DNA of 64,000 nucleotides from an uncultured Sphingomonadaceae bacterium (GCA_903871605.1 CAIQHF010000051.1:1-64000); one strand, 5' to 3'; shown: positions 1 to 12,832, counted from the stretch's first letter. Numbers and translations: made by a program. Notes: generated by a model from the letters alone, not told the origin.

Positions 1-59
1 GACGCGACGCTGCCGCGTCGCTCCCCCTCACCCCAACCCTCTCCCCGCCGGGGAGAGGG
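1..59. repeat. 59-bp direct repeat, copy A
   Basis: These 59 bases are identical to 22596..22654, between the GTA capsid and connector genes. The copy ends in a short palindrome (CTCCCCGCCGGGGAG) and lies just after the ilvD stop codon, where it could act as a 3' stem-loop. It looks like a member of a dispersed intergenic repeat family. The window edge may cut the element. Confidence 0.85.
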
Positions 60-66
60 AGCTTGT

Positions 67-1920
67 TCAGTCCCGCTCGACCTGGCTGACATCGCGCACC
101 GCGCCGCGTGCCGCATTGGTCGTCAACGCCGCATAGGCGCGCAACGCCGGCGACACCGCGCGCTTGCGGCCGAACGGCTTCCACGCCTTCTTGCCGCGCT
201 CGACCATCGCCGCGCGCCGCTCGGCGAGCAGCGCATCGTCGAGATCGAGGTTGATCACCCGGTTGGGGATGTCGATCACGATCGGGTCGCCGGTCTCGAC
301 CAGCGCGATCAGCCCGCCCTCGGCCGCTTCCGGGGAGACATGGCCGATCGACAGCCCCGAGGTGCCCCCCGAGAAGCGCCCGTCGGTGATCAGCGCGCAC
401 TCCTTCCCCATGCCCTTCGACTTGAGGTAGCTGGTCGGGTACAGCATTTCCTGCATCCCCGGGCCGCCCTTGGGCCCCTCGTAGCGGATGACGACGACGT
501 CGCCCGCCTTCACCTCGCCCCCCAAAATGCCGACCACCGAGGCGTCCTGGCTCTCATAGACGCGCGCGGTGCCGTGGAAGGTGAGGATGCTCTCGTCGAC
601 ACCCGCAGTCTTCACGATGCAGCCCTCGGGCGCGAGATTGCCGTAGAGCACCGCGAGGCCGCCATCCTTCGAAAAGGGGTGTTCGGCCGAGCGGATCACG
701 CCGGCCTCGCGGTCGGTGTCGAGCTCGTCCCAGCGCGATGCCTGGCTGAACGCGGTCTGCGTCGGAACCCCACCGGGGGCGGCGCGGAAGAATTTGCGCA
801 CCTCCTCGCTGGTCGTGCGCGACACGTCCCAGCGATCGAGCGCATCCGCCATCGTCGGCGCGTGCACCGTCGGCTGCGTCGCATCGACCAGCCCGGCGCG
901 CTCGAGCTGGCCGAGGATCGCCATGATCCCGCCCGCGCGGTGGACGTCCTCCATATGCACGTCGGCCTTGGCGGGGGCGACCTTGCACAGGCAGGGCACC
1001 CGCCGGCTCAGCCGATCGATGTCGGCCATGGTGAAATCGACCTCCGCCTCGTGCGCCGCGGCGAGCAGATGGAGCACGGTGTTGGTCGAGCCGCCCATCG
1101 CGATGTCGAGGCTCATCGCATTCTCGAACGCGGCGAAGGTGGCGATGCCACGCGGCGTCGCGGTGACGTCGTCCTGCTCGTACCAGCGCTTGGCGAGATC
1201 GACGATCAGATGCCCGGCCTCGCGGAACAGCTTTTCGCGGTCGGCGTGCGTCGCGAGCGTCGAGCCGTTGCCGGGCAGCGAGAGGCCCAGCGCCTCGGTC
1301 AGGCAGTTCATCGAATTGGCGGTGAACATCCCCGAGCAGGAGCCGCAGGTCGGGCAGGCCGAGCGCTCGATCGTCTGCACTTCCTCGTCGCTATAGCGGT
1401 CGTCGGCGGCGGCGACCATCGCATCGACCAGATCGAGCGCGACCTCCTTGCCCTTCATCACCACCTTGCCGGCCTCCATCGGGCCGCCCGAGACAAACAC
1501 CGCGGGGATGTTGAGCCGGAGCGCCGCCATCAGCATGCCCGGCGTGATCTTGTCGCAATTGGAGATGCAGACCAGCGCGTCGGCGCAATGCGCATTGGCC
1601 ATATATTCGACCGAGTCGGCGATCAGCTCTCGCGAGGGCAGCGAATAGAGCATCCCGCCATGGCCCATCGCGATGCCGTCATCGACCGCGATCGTGTTGA
1701 ACTCCTTGGCGACACCGCCCGCCGCCTCGATCTCGCGCGCGACGAGCTGGCCCAAGTCCTTGAGGTGGACATGCCCCGGCACGAACTGCGTGAAGCTGTT
1801 GACGACGGCGATGATCGGCTTGCCGAAATCGGCGTCGGTCATCCCCGTCGCGCGCCACAGTCCGCGCGCGCCCGCCATGTTGCGGCCGTGGGTGGTGGTG
1901 CGCGAACGATAGACGGGCAT
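67..1920 (-). CDS. ilvD: Dihydroxy-acid dehydratase
   Basis: IlvD dehydrates 2,3-dihydroxy-isovalerate and 2,3-dihydroxy-3-methylvalerate to the keto acids that precede valine, leucine and isoleucine, in the cytosol. The 617-residue length is normal for the family. The sequence has the family cysteines for the Fe-S cluster, in [12 protein letters not shown] and in [20 protein letters not shown], and the C-terminal [11 protein letters not shown] motif. The ATG at 1918-1920 gives the family N-terminus, which begins [22 protein letters not shown]. It is transcribed away from leuCD, which serves the same branched-chain amino acid pathway. Identification is secure. Confidence 0.97.
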   Translation of the reverse strand: MPVYRSRTTTHGRNMAGARGLWRATGMTDADFGKPIIAVVNSFTQFVPGHVHLKDLGQLVAREIEAAGGVAKEFNTIAVDDGIAMGHGGMLYSLPSRELIADSVEYMANAHCADALVCISNCDKITPGMLMAALRLNIPAVFVSGGPMEAGKVVMKGKEVALDLVDAMVAAADDRYSDEEVQTIERSACPTCGSCSGMFTANSMNCLTEALGLSLPGNGSTLATHADREKLFREAGHLIVDLAKRWYEQDDVTATPRGIATFAAFENAMSLDIAMGGSTNTVLHLLAAAHEAEVDFTMADIDRLSRRVPCLCKVAPAKADVHMEDVHRAGGIMAILGQLERAGLVDATQPTVHAPTMADALDRWDVSRTTSEEVRKFFRAAPGGVPTQTAFSQASRWDELDTDREAGVIRSAEHPFSKDGGLAVLYGNLAPEGCIVKTAGVDESILTFHGTARVYESQDASVVGILGGEVKAGDVVVIRYEGPKGGPGMQEMLYPTSYLKSKGMGKECALITDGRFSGGTSGLSIGHVSPEAAEGGLIALVETGDPIVIDIPNRVINLDLDDALLAERRAAMVERGKKAWKPFGRKRAVSPALRAYAALTTNAARGAVRDVSQVERD

Positions 1921-1994
1921 GACGATCCTCTTCGAAAGACGGCGGCGGCTTGCGCAACCTTATGCGTGTCTGTCAACCTCGCTTTGTAACGAAG

Positions 1995-2294
1995 TTACGC
2001 GACGACATCGATCGCGTCGCAGGGAATGATCGCCGGGCGGCCGGTGGCGAGATCGCGTGCCGCCATGCCGAACGCCTTGAAATGGTCCGACGCCATATGC
2101 GCGTCGACCGCGGCCTGGTCGGCATAGAGCTCGTTGAACACGAAGCGCTGCTCGCCCTGCTGCTCGCGCCACAGGTCATAATAGAGCACGCCCGGCTCCG
2201 CGCGCGAGGCCGCGACGCAGGTCTTGGCAGCGGCGATGAACGCGTCTTCCGCGCCCGGCTTGACGCCGACGAACGCGACGATCTTGATGGCCAT
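1995..2294 (-). CDS. Putative quinol monooxygenase (ABM domain)
   Basis: A 99-residue protein of the antibiotic-biosynthesis-monooxygenase (ABM, dimeric alpha-beta barrel) family, similar in size and pattern to YgiN. It has the family's N-terminal strand (IKIVAFVGVKPGAEDAF) and the central block GVLYYDLWREQQGEQRFVFNELYADQAAVDAH. Members are small cofactor-free oxygenases or haem and quinone binders; the substrate here is unknown. Its ATG overlaps the TAA of the upstream enoyl-CoA hydratase by one base (TAATG), so the two are translationally coupled. Confidence 0.8.
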   Translation of the reverse strand: MAIKIVAFVGVKPGAEDAFIAAAKTCVAASRAEPGVLYYDLWREQQGEQRFVFNELYADQAAVDAHMASDHFKAFGMAARDLATGRPAIIPCDAIDVVA

Positions 2295-3058
2295 TATTTC
2301 GCTCCTTCACGGGTGAACACCGGCGCGCGCTTCTCGAGAAAGGCGGTGAACGCCTCCTGCGCCTCGGCACCGGCGAGTGCGGCGGCGAATGCGGCCTCTT
2401 CCTCGCCGAGCCGGGTATCGATCGCGGCACGATCGCCGCGCATCAGCCGGCGCGTCTCGGCGAGCGCGCGCGGCGGCAGCGCGGTCAACGCGAGCGCCTT
2501 GGCGCGGGCATGCGCGAACAGCCCGTCGGCGGGCACGATCGCGGTAAGCAGCCCGGCGCGATCGGCCGACTCGGCATCGAGCGGCTCGCCGAGCAGCAGC
2601 ATCGCCGCCGCCTTGGCTTGGCCGATCCGCTGCGGCAGCAGCAGGCTCGACGCCGCCTCGGGGACGAGCCCGAGCTTGGCGAAGGGCACGGTGAAGCGCG
2701 CATCGGGCGCGGCATAGACGAGGTCGCAGTGCAGCAGCATCGTCGTCCCTACGCCGACTGCCAGACCCTGCACCGCCGCGACGATCGGCTTGTCGAAACC
2801 GGCGATCGCGCGGATGAATACCATCGCGTCGTTTGTGCGGTTGGCGGGCAAAAAGCCGCTGATGTCGTTGCCCGCGCAGAAGGCGTCGCCCTCGCCGCCG
2901 ATCAGCACCGCTGTGATCGCGGGATCGGCCGATGCCTCGGCGAGCGCGGCGGTCAGCGCGCGGTACATCGCGTTGGTCAGCGCGTTCTTCTTGTCGGGCC
3001 GCGCCAGCCGGAGCTCGAGGATGCCGTCGGCAAGGTTGCGCTGAATGTCTTCGCTCAT
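2294..3058 (-). CDS. Enoyl-CoA hydratase/isomerase family protein
   Basis: A crotonase-fold protein of 254 residues. It shows the ARPDKKNALT N-terminal motif, an oxyanion-hole segment (GDAFCAGNDISGF) and the second family block (PIVAAVQGLAVGVGTTMLLHCDLVYAA). These enzymes hydrate or isomerise acyl-CoA thioesters; the exact acyl-CoA cannot be read from sequence. The reading frame extends to 3157, but the ATG at 3058 starts the conserved region and follows a GGAGAGGG ribosome binding site. It is coupled to the downstream ABM-domain gene. Neighbouring leuC starts divergently 130 bp away. Confidence 0.88.
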   Translation of the reverse strand: MSEDIQRNLADGILELRLARPDKKNALTNAMYRALTAALAEASADPAITAVLIGGEGDAFCAGNDISGFLPANRTNDAMVFIRAIAGFDKPIVAAVQGLAVGVGTTMLLHCDLVYAAPDARFTVPFAKLGLVPEAASSLLLPQRIGQAKAAAMLLLGEPLDAESADRAGLLTAIVPADGLFAHARAKALALTALPPRALAETRRLMRGDRAAIDTRLGEEEAAFAAALAGAEAQEAFTAFLEKRAPVFTREGAK

Positions 3059-3188
3059 TGATCCCTCTCCGATGAGTCCCGCCGCATGTAGGGGCTCGGA
3101 CGCGCCGACGCACGCAAATCGTCGCTTGGCGGCGACCAAGGACAGATGGGCAGACAAATCGCGCGTCCGGCGCTAGGGAAGCCGCATC

Positions 3189-4625
3189 ATGGCCAGCACC
3201 CCCGCCCCCCGCACGCTCTACCAGAAGATCTTCGACGCGCACGTCGTCGAGCAGCGCGACGACGGCACCGCGCTGCTCTATATCGACCGCCATCTCGTCC
3301 ACGAGGTCACCAGCCCGCAGGCGTTCGACGGCCTCGCCGCCGCGGGCCGCAGGGTCCGCCGCCCCGATCTCACGCTCGCGGTGCCCGATCACAACATCCC
3401 GACGACGGCGCGCGCCGACGCGCGGGGCCACCGCCTGCCCGTCGCCGATCCGCAGTCGGCAGCGCAACTCGACGCGCTCCGCCGCAATGCGCCGGCCTTC
3501 GGGATCGAGCTGATCGACGATCTCGCCGCCGAACAGGGCATCGTCCATGTCGTCGGCCCCGAACAAGGCTTCACCCTCCCCGGCACCACGGTCGTCTGCG
3601 GCGACAGCCACACCGCGAGCCACGGCGCGCTGGGTGCGCTGGGCTTCGGGATCGGCACCTCCGAGGTCGAGCATGTGCTCGCGACGCAGACGCTGCTGCT
3701 CAAGCGTTCGAAGTCGCTCGAGGTGCGCGTCGACGGCCGGCTCGGGCCGGGCGTTACCCCCAAGGACGTGGCGCTGGCGATCGTCGCCAGGCTGACCGCC
3801 GCGGGCGGCGCGGGCTATGTCGCCGAATATACCGGCTCGGTGTTCCGCGACATGTCGATCGAGGGGCGGCTGACCGTCTGCAACATGTCGATCGAGGCGG
3901 GCGCGCGCGCCGGCCTCGTCGCCCCCGACGACAAGACCTTCGCCTATCTCAAGGACAAGCCGCGCAGCCCCAAGGGCGCCGACTGGGATCGCGCGGTGGC
4001 CTATTGGCGCACGCTCGCGAGCGATCCGGGCGCGGTCTACGACAAGGTGGTGACGATCGACGCCGCGACGATCGCGCCGCTGGTGACGTGGGGCACCAGC
4101 CCCGACGACGTCGTCGCGATCACCGGCATCGTCCCCGATCCCGCCGCGCTCGACGACCCGGCGCGCCGGGCGGCCGCGGAGAAGTCGCTCGCCTATATGG
4201 GGCTGACCGCCGGCCAGCGGATGCAGGACGTCACCGTCGACCGCATCTTCATCGGCAGCTGCACCAACAGCCGCATCGAGGATCTGCGCGCCGCCGCCGC
4301 CGTCGCGCGTGGGCGCCATGTCGCCGAGGGCGTGAAACAAGCCCTGGTCGTGCCGGGCTCGGGGCTGGTCAAGCGCCAGGCGGAGGCCGAGGGGCTCGAC
4401 CGCATCTTCCTCGAGGCGGGATTCGAGTGGCGCGAGCCGGGCTGCTCGATGTGCCTCGCGATGAACCCCGACAAGGTGCCCGCCGGCGAGCGCTGCGCCT
4501 CGACCTCCAACCGCAATTTCGTCGGCCGCCAGGGCCCCGGATCCCGCACCCACTTGCTGTCGCCCGCGATGGCCGCCGCCGCCGCGGTGACGGGAAAACT
4601 TACCGACGTGAGGGAGTTCGCCTGA
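3189..4625 (+). CDS. leuC: 3-isopropylmalate dehydratase large subunit
   Basis: LeuC, with LeuD, isomerises 2-isopropylmalate to 3-isopropylmalate in leucine synthesis. At 478 residues it matches the family length. It contains [21 protein letters not shown] and the three cysteines that ligate the 4Fe-4S cluster, in FIGSCTNSR and [10 protein letters not shown]. Its TGA overlaps the leuD ATG by one base, the usual leuCD arrangement. Confidence 0.97.
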   Translation: MASTPAPRTLYQKIFDAHVVEQRDDGTALLYIDRHLVHEVTSPQAFDGLAAAGRRVRRPDLTLAVPDHNIPTTARADARGHRLPVADPQSAAQLDALRRNAPAFGIELIDDLAAEQGIVHVVGPEQGFTLPGTTVVCGDSHTASHGALGALGFGIGTSEVEHVLATQTLLLKRSKSLEVRVDGRLGPGVTPKDVALAIVARLTAAGGAGYVAEYTGSVFRDMSIEGRLTVCNMSIEAGARAGLVAPDDKTFAYLKDKPRSPKGADWDRAVAYWRTLASDPGAVYDKVVTIDAATIAPLVTWGTSPDDVVAITGIVPDPAALDDPARRAAAEKSLAYMGLTAGQRMQDVTVDRIFIGSCTNSRIEDLRAAAAVARGRHVAEGVKQALVVPGSGLVKRQAEAEGLDRIFLEAGFEWREPGCSMCLAMNPDKVPAGERCASTSNRNFVGRQGPGSRTHLLSPAMAAAAAVTGKLTDVREFA

Positions 4626-5224
4626 TGCGCGCGATCGACACCATCGCGGGCAAGGCCTATCCGCTCGGCCGCCCGAACATCGACACCGACGTCATCATCC
4701 CCGCGCATCATCTCAAGACGATCACGCGCGAGGGGCTGGGCCAGTTCGCGTTCGAGACGCTGCGCGCGGAGCCCGGCAACGTGTTCGACGACCCCGCTTA
4801 CGCCGGCGCGCCGATCCTGATCGCGGGCGACAATTATGGCTGCGGATCGAGCCGCGAGCATGCGGCGTGGGCGATGGCGGACATGGGATTGCAGGCGGTG
4901 ATCGCGCCGAGCTTCTCGGACATCCACGCGGGCAACGCGTTTAAGAACGGCATCTTGACCGTGGTACTGCCGCAGGACCAGGTCGACCGGCTGCTCGAGG
5001 TGGCGAAGGACCAGCCGATCACGATCGATCTGGAGAACCAGACCGTGACGACGCCCTACCAGGACCGCTTCACCTTCGAGATAGACCCGTTCCGCAAGGA
5101 TTGCCTGCTGCGCGGTCTCGACGAGATCGGGATCACGCTGGCGATGGACGACGCGATCGCCGCGCACGAGGCGAAGATGCAGCGCGACACGCCGTGGATC
5201 GAGGGCGCGGCTCGGGCGGCTTAG
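4625..5224 (+). CDS. leuD: 3-isopropylmalate dehydratase small subunit
   Basis: A 199-residue swivel-domain subunit of isopropylmalate isomerase. It has the diagnostic [16 protein letters not shown] and [17 protein letters not shown] motifs that shape the substrate pocket. The start is fixed by the TGATG overlap with leuC; upstream sequence in this frame is only an antisense-like extension. A long perfect inverted repeat begins 25 bp after the stop and probably ends the transcript. Confidence 0.97.
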   Translation: MRAIDTIAGKAYPLGRPNIDTDVIIPAHHLKTITREGLGQFAFETLRAEPGNVFDDPAYAGAPILIAGDNYGCGSSREHAAWAMADMGLQAVIAPSFSDIHAGNAFKNGILTVVLPQDQVDRLLEVAKDQPITIDLENQTVTTPYQDRFTFEIDPFRKDCLLRGLDEIGITLAMDDAIAAHEAKMQRDTPWIEGAARAA

Positions 5225-5249
5225 CAGTCGGCACGATATAGGAACCGTT

Positions 5250-5327
5250 GTGCTCCTGCGCAGGCAGGAGCCCAGGGTTATCAAGCGCCGCGTTTGCGTC
5301 CCTGGGCTCCTGCCTGCGCAGGAGCAC
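5250..5327. repeat. Perfect 28-bp inverted repeat (palindromic element)
   Basis: The arms 5250-5277 and 5300-5327 are perfect reverse complements separated by a 22-base loop. Each arm holds the nested palindrome CTCCTGCGCAGGCAGGAG. It lies between convergent leuD and the ROK kinase gene and could form a bidirectional terminator-like stem, though no U tract follows. The right arm is inside the 3' end of the kinase reading frame. Confidence 0.9.
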
Positions 5328-6258
5328 GTACGTTCTGTTCTCCGACCGCGTCCTTCGCCAGTGCATCGATCCCCAGCGCGATCGCGCCCAGCGGCCCCGC
5401 ACGGTCGCCCAGACCCGGTGCGCCGACATAAAGGTCGATCTGGCCTACGATCGCCGGCGCGACGCCATAGCCCGCGAGACTCTCGACCAGCATCCGCCGC
5501 ACCATCGGCAGTAGTTGCGGGCGCTTGGTCGGCAGCCCGCCACCGATCAGGATGCGCTCGGGCACCGATCCCATCACCAGATTGTGGCACAGCCCGGCGA
5601 TCGCATGCGCGACCGTCTCCCACACCGGATCGTCGTCGGCGACGGCGGCGCCCTTGATGCCGAGCCGCTTCTCGACCGCCGAGCCCGCCGCCAGCCCCTC
5701 GACGCAGTCGCCGTGGAAGGGGCAGGCACCCGCCCAGTCGTCGCCGGGCAAACGGCGGACGAGCATGTGGCCCGCCTCGGCATGGCCGATCCCCATCACC
5801 GCCTTGCCATCGACGATGATCCCTGCGCCGACCCCGGTGCCGACGGTGATATAGGCGAAGCTCGACAGGCCCTGCGCGTCGCCCCAGCGCGCCTCGGCGA
5901 ACGCCGCGCCGGTCACGTCGGTGTCGATCGCGGTCGGCACGCCGTAGCGGCGCTGCAGCCGCGGCGAGACCTCGGTATGCGCCCAGCCGGGCTTGGGGGT
6001 CGCGGTGAGAAAGCCGTAGTCGGCGGCATCGCGGCGCAGCTCGAGTGGACCGAAACAGGCGATGCCGAGCGCGGCGAAGCCATGCTCGTCGCGCCAGCGG
6101 TCGAGGATGCGCTCGATCGCGCCCAGCGTCTCGACCGGCGTGGTCGTCGGCACCTGCGCTTCGGCGACGATCGTCTCGGGACCCGCAGCGAGGACGCAGA
6201 CGCACTTGGTGCCGCCGAGTTCGATCCCCGCGACGAGCGGCTGCGCGTCGCTGGTCAC
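5281..6258 (-). CDS. ROK family sugar kinase (fructokinase-like)
   Basis: A 325-residue ROK kinase that probably phosphorylates fructose or another hexose with ATP. It has the N-terminal phosphate-binding loop (IELGGTKCVCVL), the catalytic GHAEAGHM region, a zinc-site variant (CPFHGDCVEG) resembling bacterial fructokinases, and IGGGLPTK near the C-terminus. The start is the GTG at 6258, which overlaps the LacI stop (GTGA); the open frame continues upstream to 6435 without family similarity. The last 15 or so residues (RAPAQAGAQ and beyond) are encoded by the 5250-5327 repeat, so the original C-terminus was probably shorter. It forms an operon with the LacI regulator. Confidence 0.88.
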   Translation of the reverse strand: MTSDAQPLVAGIELGGTKCVCVLAAGPETIVAEAQVPTTTPVETLGAIERILDRWRDEHGFAALGIACFGPLELRRDAADYGFLTATPKPGWAHTEVSPRLQRRYGVPTAIDTDVTGAAFAEARWGDAQGLSSFAYITVGTGVGAGIIVDGKAVMGIGHAEAGHMLVRRLPGDDWAGACPFHGDCVEGLAAGSAVEKRLGIKGAAVADDDPVWETVAHAIAGLCHNLVMGSVPERILIGGGLPTKRPQLLPMVRRMLVESLAGYGVAPAIVGQIDLYVGAPGLGDRAGPLGAIALGIDALAKDAVGEQNVRAPAQAGAQGRKRGA

Positions 6259-7304
6259 GCCTGCGGCTCCGCGACGCGCGCGGTCGAGCCGCGGATCACC
6301 AGCTGGAAGGGCAAAGCGAGATGCGGCTGGGGTGGCGCGCTGCCGGCCTTGTCCTCGATCAGCGCGAGCAGCGCGCCGGTCGCCTCGCGCGCCATGTCGC
6401 GGATCGGCTGGTGGATCGTCGTCAGCCGCGGCCACACGACCGAGGCGATGTTGCTGTCGTCGAAGCCGACCACCGACAGGGCGGCGGGCACCGCGACGCC
6501 GGCTTCATGGGCGGCGTTGAGCACGCCGGCCGCCATGTCGTCGTTGCTCGCGAAGATCGCGGTGGGGCGGACGGCTGCGGCGAGCAACGCCTTCCCGGCG
6601 GCATAGCCCGAGGCGAAGGTATAGGCGCCCACCACCTCGAGACACGGATCGGGCGTGATGCCGTGCGCGACCAGCCCGGCGCGATATCCCTCGAGCCGCG
6701 CGGTCGACGAGGCGTGCGTGGGATCGCCGCGCACGATCGCGATGCGCCGGTGACCGAGACCCGCGAGATGGTCGACCACCGCGCGCGCCGCACCGATATC
6801 GTCCATCACGACATCGGGTGCCTGGCTGCCGCCGCTGGTCGGCCCGATCCGCGTATAGGGCAGGCCGCAAGCCTCGAGCTCGGTAACGGTCGCGACGTCG
6901 TCGCACAGCGGCGGCGCCAGCACGATGCCATCCAGACCGGACGCCCGCGCGATCGCCTGCATCTTGCCCGATGCCGCCACCGCATCCTCGAACGGCAGCA
7001 CGAGCAACCGGTAGCGCTCGCCCTTCAAGCGATCGAGCGCGCCGGTCTGCAGATCGACGACATAATTGGGGCTGGGATTCTCGTAGGCGAGGCCGATCAG
7101 GAAGGTGCGCCGCCCCGCCAGGCTGCGCGCCGCGACGTTGGGATGATAATCGAGCGCCGTGGCAGCCGCGAGCACACGGTCTCGCGTCGCCTGGCGGACA
7201 TTGGGCTCGTCGTTGAATACGCGCGACACGGTCTTGATCGAGACGCCTGCGGCATCGGCGACATCGGTGATCGTGCTATGCCGCGCCGCTGCTTTTCTGG
7301 CCAC
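6255..7304 (-). CDS. LacI family transcriptional regulator
   Basis: A 349-residue regulator with an N-terminal LacI helix-turn-helix (TITDVADAAGVSIKTVSRVFN, residues about 10-30), the hinge segment DYHPNVAARSLAGRR, and a periplasmic-binding-protein-like effector domain to the end. It very likely responds to a sugar and controls its own operon with the ROK kinase, which it overlaps by four bases. The effector is not determinable. Confidence 0.92.
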   Translation of the reverse strand: MARKAAARHSTITDVADAAGVSIKTVSRVFNDEPNVRQATRDRVLAAATALDYHPNVAARSLAGRRTFLIGLAYENPSPNYVVDLQTGALDRLKGERYRLLVLPFEDAVAASGKMQAIARASGLDGIVLAPPLCDDVATVTELEACGLPYTRIGPTSGGSQAPDVVMDDIGAARAVVDHLAGLGHRRIAIVRGDPTHASSTARLEGYRAGLVAHGITPDPCLEVVGAYTFASGYAAGKALLAAAVRPTAIFASNDDMAAGVLNAAHEAGVAVPAALSVVGFDDSNIASVVWPRLTTIHQPIRDMAREATGALLALIEDKAGSAPPQPHLALPFQLVIRGSTARVAEPQA

Positions 7305-7332
7305 TCACGTCCCCGCCCTGATTGATGCGCAA

Positions 7333-10184
<2,852 letters not shown>

Positions 10185-10928
10185 CTAGTTCCGCGAATTG
10201 CCTATGAAGCGCAGCAGGAACAGGAACATGTTGATGAAGTCGAGATAGAGCTGCAGCGCGCCCATCACCGCCGACTTGCCGAGGAACGCCGTTCCGCGCA
10301 CCGCGAAATAGCCGCTCTTGATGCGCTGCGTGTCATAGGCGGTGAGCCCCGCGAACACGACCACGCCGACCAGCGAGATCAGCAGGCTCATCCCCGAGCT
10401 CTGCACGAACATGTTGATCAGCATCGCCGCGATCAGTCCCCACACCGCCATCACCAGGAAGGTGCCGATCGGCGCGAGGTCGCGCTTGGTGGTGTAGCCG
10501 AACAGGCTGAGCCCGCCGAACGCCACCGAGGTCGCGAAGAAGGTCTGCGCGATCGACGCGCCGGTATAGCGCAGGAACACCGCCGACAGCGACAGCCCCA
10601 TCGTGAAGGTGAGCACCCAGTAGAGCGCCTTGGCGGTCGATTCCTGCATCCGTGCCAGGCCGAAGCTCATCGCCAGCACGATGCCGAGCGGCGCGAACAT
10701 CACGATCATGCCGAGCCCGGTGGTGCGGCCATAGGGATCGAACAACAGACCGATGTAGGGGCTGCGCGCGAACAGCATCGCGACGATGCCGGTCAGCAGC
10801 ACGCCCGACGCCATGTAATTGTAGACCGACAGCATGTAGGAGCGCAGTCCCGCATCGAAGGCCGCCTCGCGCGCGCCGGTTGCCGCGCGCGGCACCGCGG
10901 TCGTCCGGGGGTCAGACCAGTTCGCCAT
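10185..10928 (-). CDS. Bax inhibitor-1/YccA family membrane protein
   Basis: A 247-residue inner-membrane protein with about seven hydrophobic helices starting near residue 30. The family signatures GLTAYDTQRIKSGY and LYLDFINMFLFLLRF are in the last third. Relatives include E. coli YbhL and YccA, the latter a modulator of FtsH proteolysis. The ATG at 10928 follows AAGGAGA. The longer frame to 11054 adds basic sequence without family similarity. Confidence 0.92.
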   Translation of the reverse strand: MANWSDPRTTAVPRAATGAREAAFDAGLRSYMLSVYNYMASGVLLTGIVAMLFARSPYIGLLFDPYGRTTGLGMIVMFAPLGIVLAMSFGLARMQESTAKALYWVLTFTMGLSLSAVFLRYTGASIAQTFFATSVAFGGLSLFGYTTKRDLAPIGTFLVMAVWGLIAAMLINMFVQSSGMSLLISLVGVVVFAGLTAYDTQRIKSGYFAVRGTAFLGKSAVMGALQLYLDFINMFLFLLRFIGNSRN

Positions 10929-11023
10929 CGAAAAAATCTCCTTAGCGTCGACGAATATCGCCGACATCGCCAATATCGGCCTTCGCAAGGGGTCTTTCAA
11001 GCGAAACCGGAAAGGCATCGGAG

Positions 11024-11572
11024 ATGGCCGCACATCGTCTGTTCGTCGGGGCACGCCCGCCCGCCGCGGTGCGCGCCGCGCTGGCCGGCGCGATGGGCGG
11101 CATACCCGGCGCGCGCTGGCAGGCGGACGAGCAGCTGCACGTGACGCTGCGCTTCATCGGCGAGGTCGACGGCCATCAGGCCGAGGACATCGCGATCGCA
11201 CTCGACCGCGTCCGCCACCCCGCGTTCGAGGCGACGCTGGGCGACGCGGGGGTTTTCGAGCGGCAGGGGCGGATCGACAGCCTGTGGGCGGGGCTGCACC
11301 CGCGCGCGGCGTTCGCCGGGCTGCACGCTCGGATCGACGGCGCGCTGCGCGCCGCGGGCGTCGCGCCCGACCGCCGCGCCTTCCTGCCGCACGTCACACT
11401 GGCGCGGTTCGCGCGCGGAGCGGCGCCGACCGCGGAGGTCGCGCTGCGGGTCGCGGTGCCGGCGATCGGTGCATTCGCGATCGAACGCTTCACGCTCTAC
11501 GAAAGCCGGCTGGGCTCCGAAGGCGCGAGCTACGAGGCGATCGCGCATTATCGGCTGGGGGGGACCGGCTAA
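11024..11572 (+). CDS. thpR: RNA 2',3'-cyclic phosphodiesterase (2'-5' RNA ligase family)
   Basis: A 182-residue 2H phosphoesterase. The two catalytic HxTx motifs are visible as HVTLRFIGEV near residue 45 and HVTLARF near residue 126. ThpR-type enzymes hydrolyse 2',3'-cyclic phosphates and can ligate tRNA halves in vitro. It starts 95 bp from the divergent Bax-inhibitor gene. A small hairpin at 11581-11598 (GTCCGCG and CGCGGAC) lies just after its stop. Confidence 0.9.
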   Translation: MAAHRLFVGARPPAAVRAALAGAMGGIPGARWQADEQLHVTLRFIGEVDGHQAEDIAIALDRVRHPAFEATLGDAGVFERQGRIDSLWAGLHPRAAFAGLHARIDGALRAAGVAPDRRAFLPHVTLARFARGAAPTAEVALRVAVPAIGAFAIERFTLYESRLGSEGASYEAIAHYRLGGTG

Positions 11573-11633
11573 AAGCGCTTGTCCGCGTTGCCGCGGACGC
11601 CGCGAGGGCGGCGGCATCACCGGTTGCAGACGC

Positions 11634-11666
11634 AAAAAAAGGGGAGCCGGCCGAAGCCGACTCCCC
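11634..11666 (-). terminator. Rho-independent terminator of the OmpA-like gene
   Basis: On the minus strand an 11-bp stem (GGGGAGTCGGC with GCCGGCTCCCC, one G-U pair) closes a TTCG tetraloop and is followed by seven T. It lies 43 bp after the stop codon of the OmpA-like porin gene and is a textbook intrinsic terminator. Confidence 0.92.
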
Positions 11667-11709
11667 GATTTTGTCTCCCGGGATCCGATAGGGATCCCAG
11701 GGGAGAGCC

Positions 11710-12813
11710 TTACTGACCCGAACCCGGACCGAAGGTGATCTCCACGCGACGGTTCTGCGGCTCGCGCACGCCGTCTGCGGTCTGCACCAGCAGGTGCGTC
11801 TCGCCGAAGGCCTGCGTCGTGAGCGCCGCATCCGGAACGCCCTTGCCGGCCAGGTAGGACTTCACCGCGTCGGCACGACGCTGCGAAAGGCCCATATTGT
11901 ACTTCGGCGTACCCGACGTGTCGGTGTAGCCCGCGAGCATCACCGAAGCCGAACCGGTCTGCGTGTAGGCAGCGGCGGCGTTGTCGAGGATCGACGCGGC
12001 TTCCGGCGTGATGTCCGACTTGTTCCAGTCGAAGAACACGATGAACGGACCCGGGTTCGCCGGAGGCGGCGGCGGGGGCGGGGGCGGCGGCGGCGGCGGC
12101 GGCGGCGGCGGGGGAGGCGGCGGCGGCGGCGGTGCGGCCGGCTCGCCGAAGTTGAAGATCAGGCTGCCCAGCAAGCTGTGCGAGCGATAGCGACCCTGCG
12201 ACTCCGAGCCGGTGTAGTCGACCAGCTTGACCTTGTTGACGTTGAAGAAGCGATACTTCAGGCCAACATCGATGTTGCTGGTGATCGGAGCGCGGACGCC
12301 GGCGATCGCCTGCCACGCGAAGCGCGTGTCGCTGTCGTTGACCAGGTCCTGTGCGCTGCTGCCGTAACCGCGCCAATCGGCGGCCTTGACGCGCGCCACA
12401 CCGGCACCGCCACCGACATAGCCGCTGAAGCCCGACTCGTCACCGAAGTCGAGGAGAGCGTTGGCCATGAAGCTGAGGACGCTGGTGTTGCCCAGATACT
12501 TGCCGCTGTACACGCCGGTCGGGTAACCGGGCGCTGCCGATCCGACCGTGAAGCTCTGGACTTCGGAGTGCTTGTAGCCGGCTTCGCCTTCGATCCGGAC
12601 CGGACCGAAATCATAGCCGACGATGCCGTCGACGTCGTAGCCGTAATGCTGATTTACCTTCAGCGCATTGTTGACGCCGGCGAGATCATAGTTCGAATTC
12701 TCGACGAGCATCGCGCCGCCTTCGACACCGACATACCACGCCTTGTCCCTCGCGAAGGCGGGTCCAGCCAGCGCGGTGGAGGCCAGCGCCACTCCTATGG
12801 CGAGCTTCCGCAT
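11710..12813 (-). CDS. OmpA-like outer membrane protein with polyproline linker
   Basis: A 367-residue outer membrane protein. A Sec signal peptide (MRKLAIGVALASTALAGPAFA) precedes an eight-strand OmpA-type barrel to about residue 220. Residues 228-251 are 24 consecutive prolines (12061..12132). The C-terminal OmpA peptidoglycan-binding domain follows from about residue 257, with FDWNKSDITPEA, GYTDTSGTPKYN and LSQRRADAV. It anchors the outer membrane to peptidoglycan. The ATG at 12813 follows AAAGGGGAA and begins the signal peptide; the frame extends upstream to 12852 through a palindrome. A hairpin terminator follows. Confidence 0.92.
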   Translation of the reverse strand: MRKLAIGVALASTALAGPAFARDKAWYVGVEGGAMLVENSNYDLAGVNNALKVNQHYGYDVDGIVGYDFGPVRIEGEAGYKHSEVQSFTVGSAAPGYPTGVYSGKYLGNTSVLSFMANALLDFGDESGFSGYVGGGAGVARVKAADWRGYGSSAQDLVNDSDTRFAWQAIAGVRAPITSNIDVGLKYRFFNVNKVKLVDYTGSESQGRYRSHSLLGSLIFNFGEPAAPPPPPPPPPPPPPPPPPPPPPPPPANPGPFIVFFDWNKSDITPEAASILDNAAAAYTQTGSASVMLAGYTDTSGTPKYNMGLSQRRADAVKSYLAGKGVPDAALTTQAFGETHLLVQTADGVREPQNRRVEITFGPGSGQ

Positions 12814-12832
12814 ATAAATTCCCCTTTCCATC

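Noticed and set aside
2307-4553. 748-residue minus-strand frame through leuC
   Set aside because: It is antisense to leuC and contains the enoyl-CoA hydratase gene in a different frame; no family similarity.
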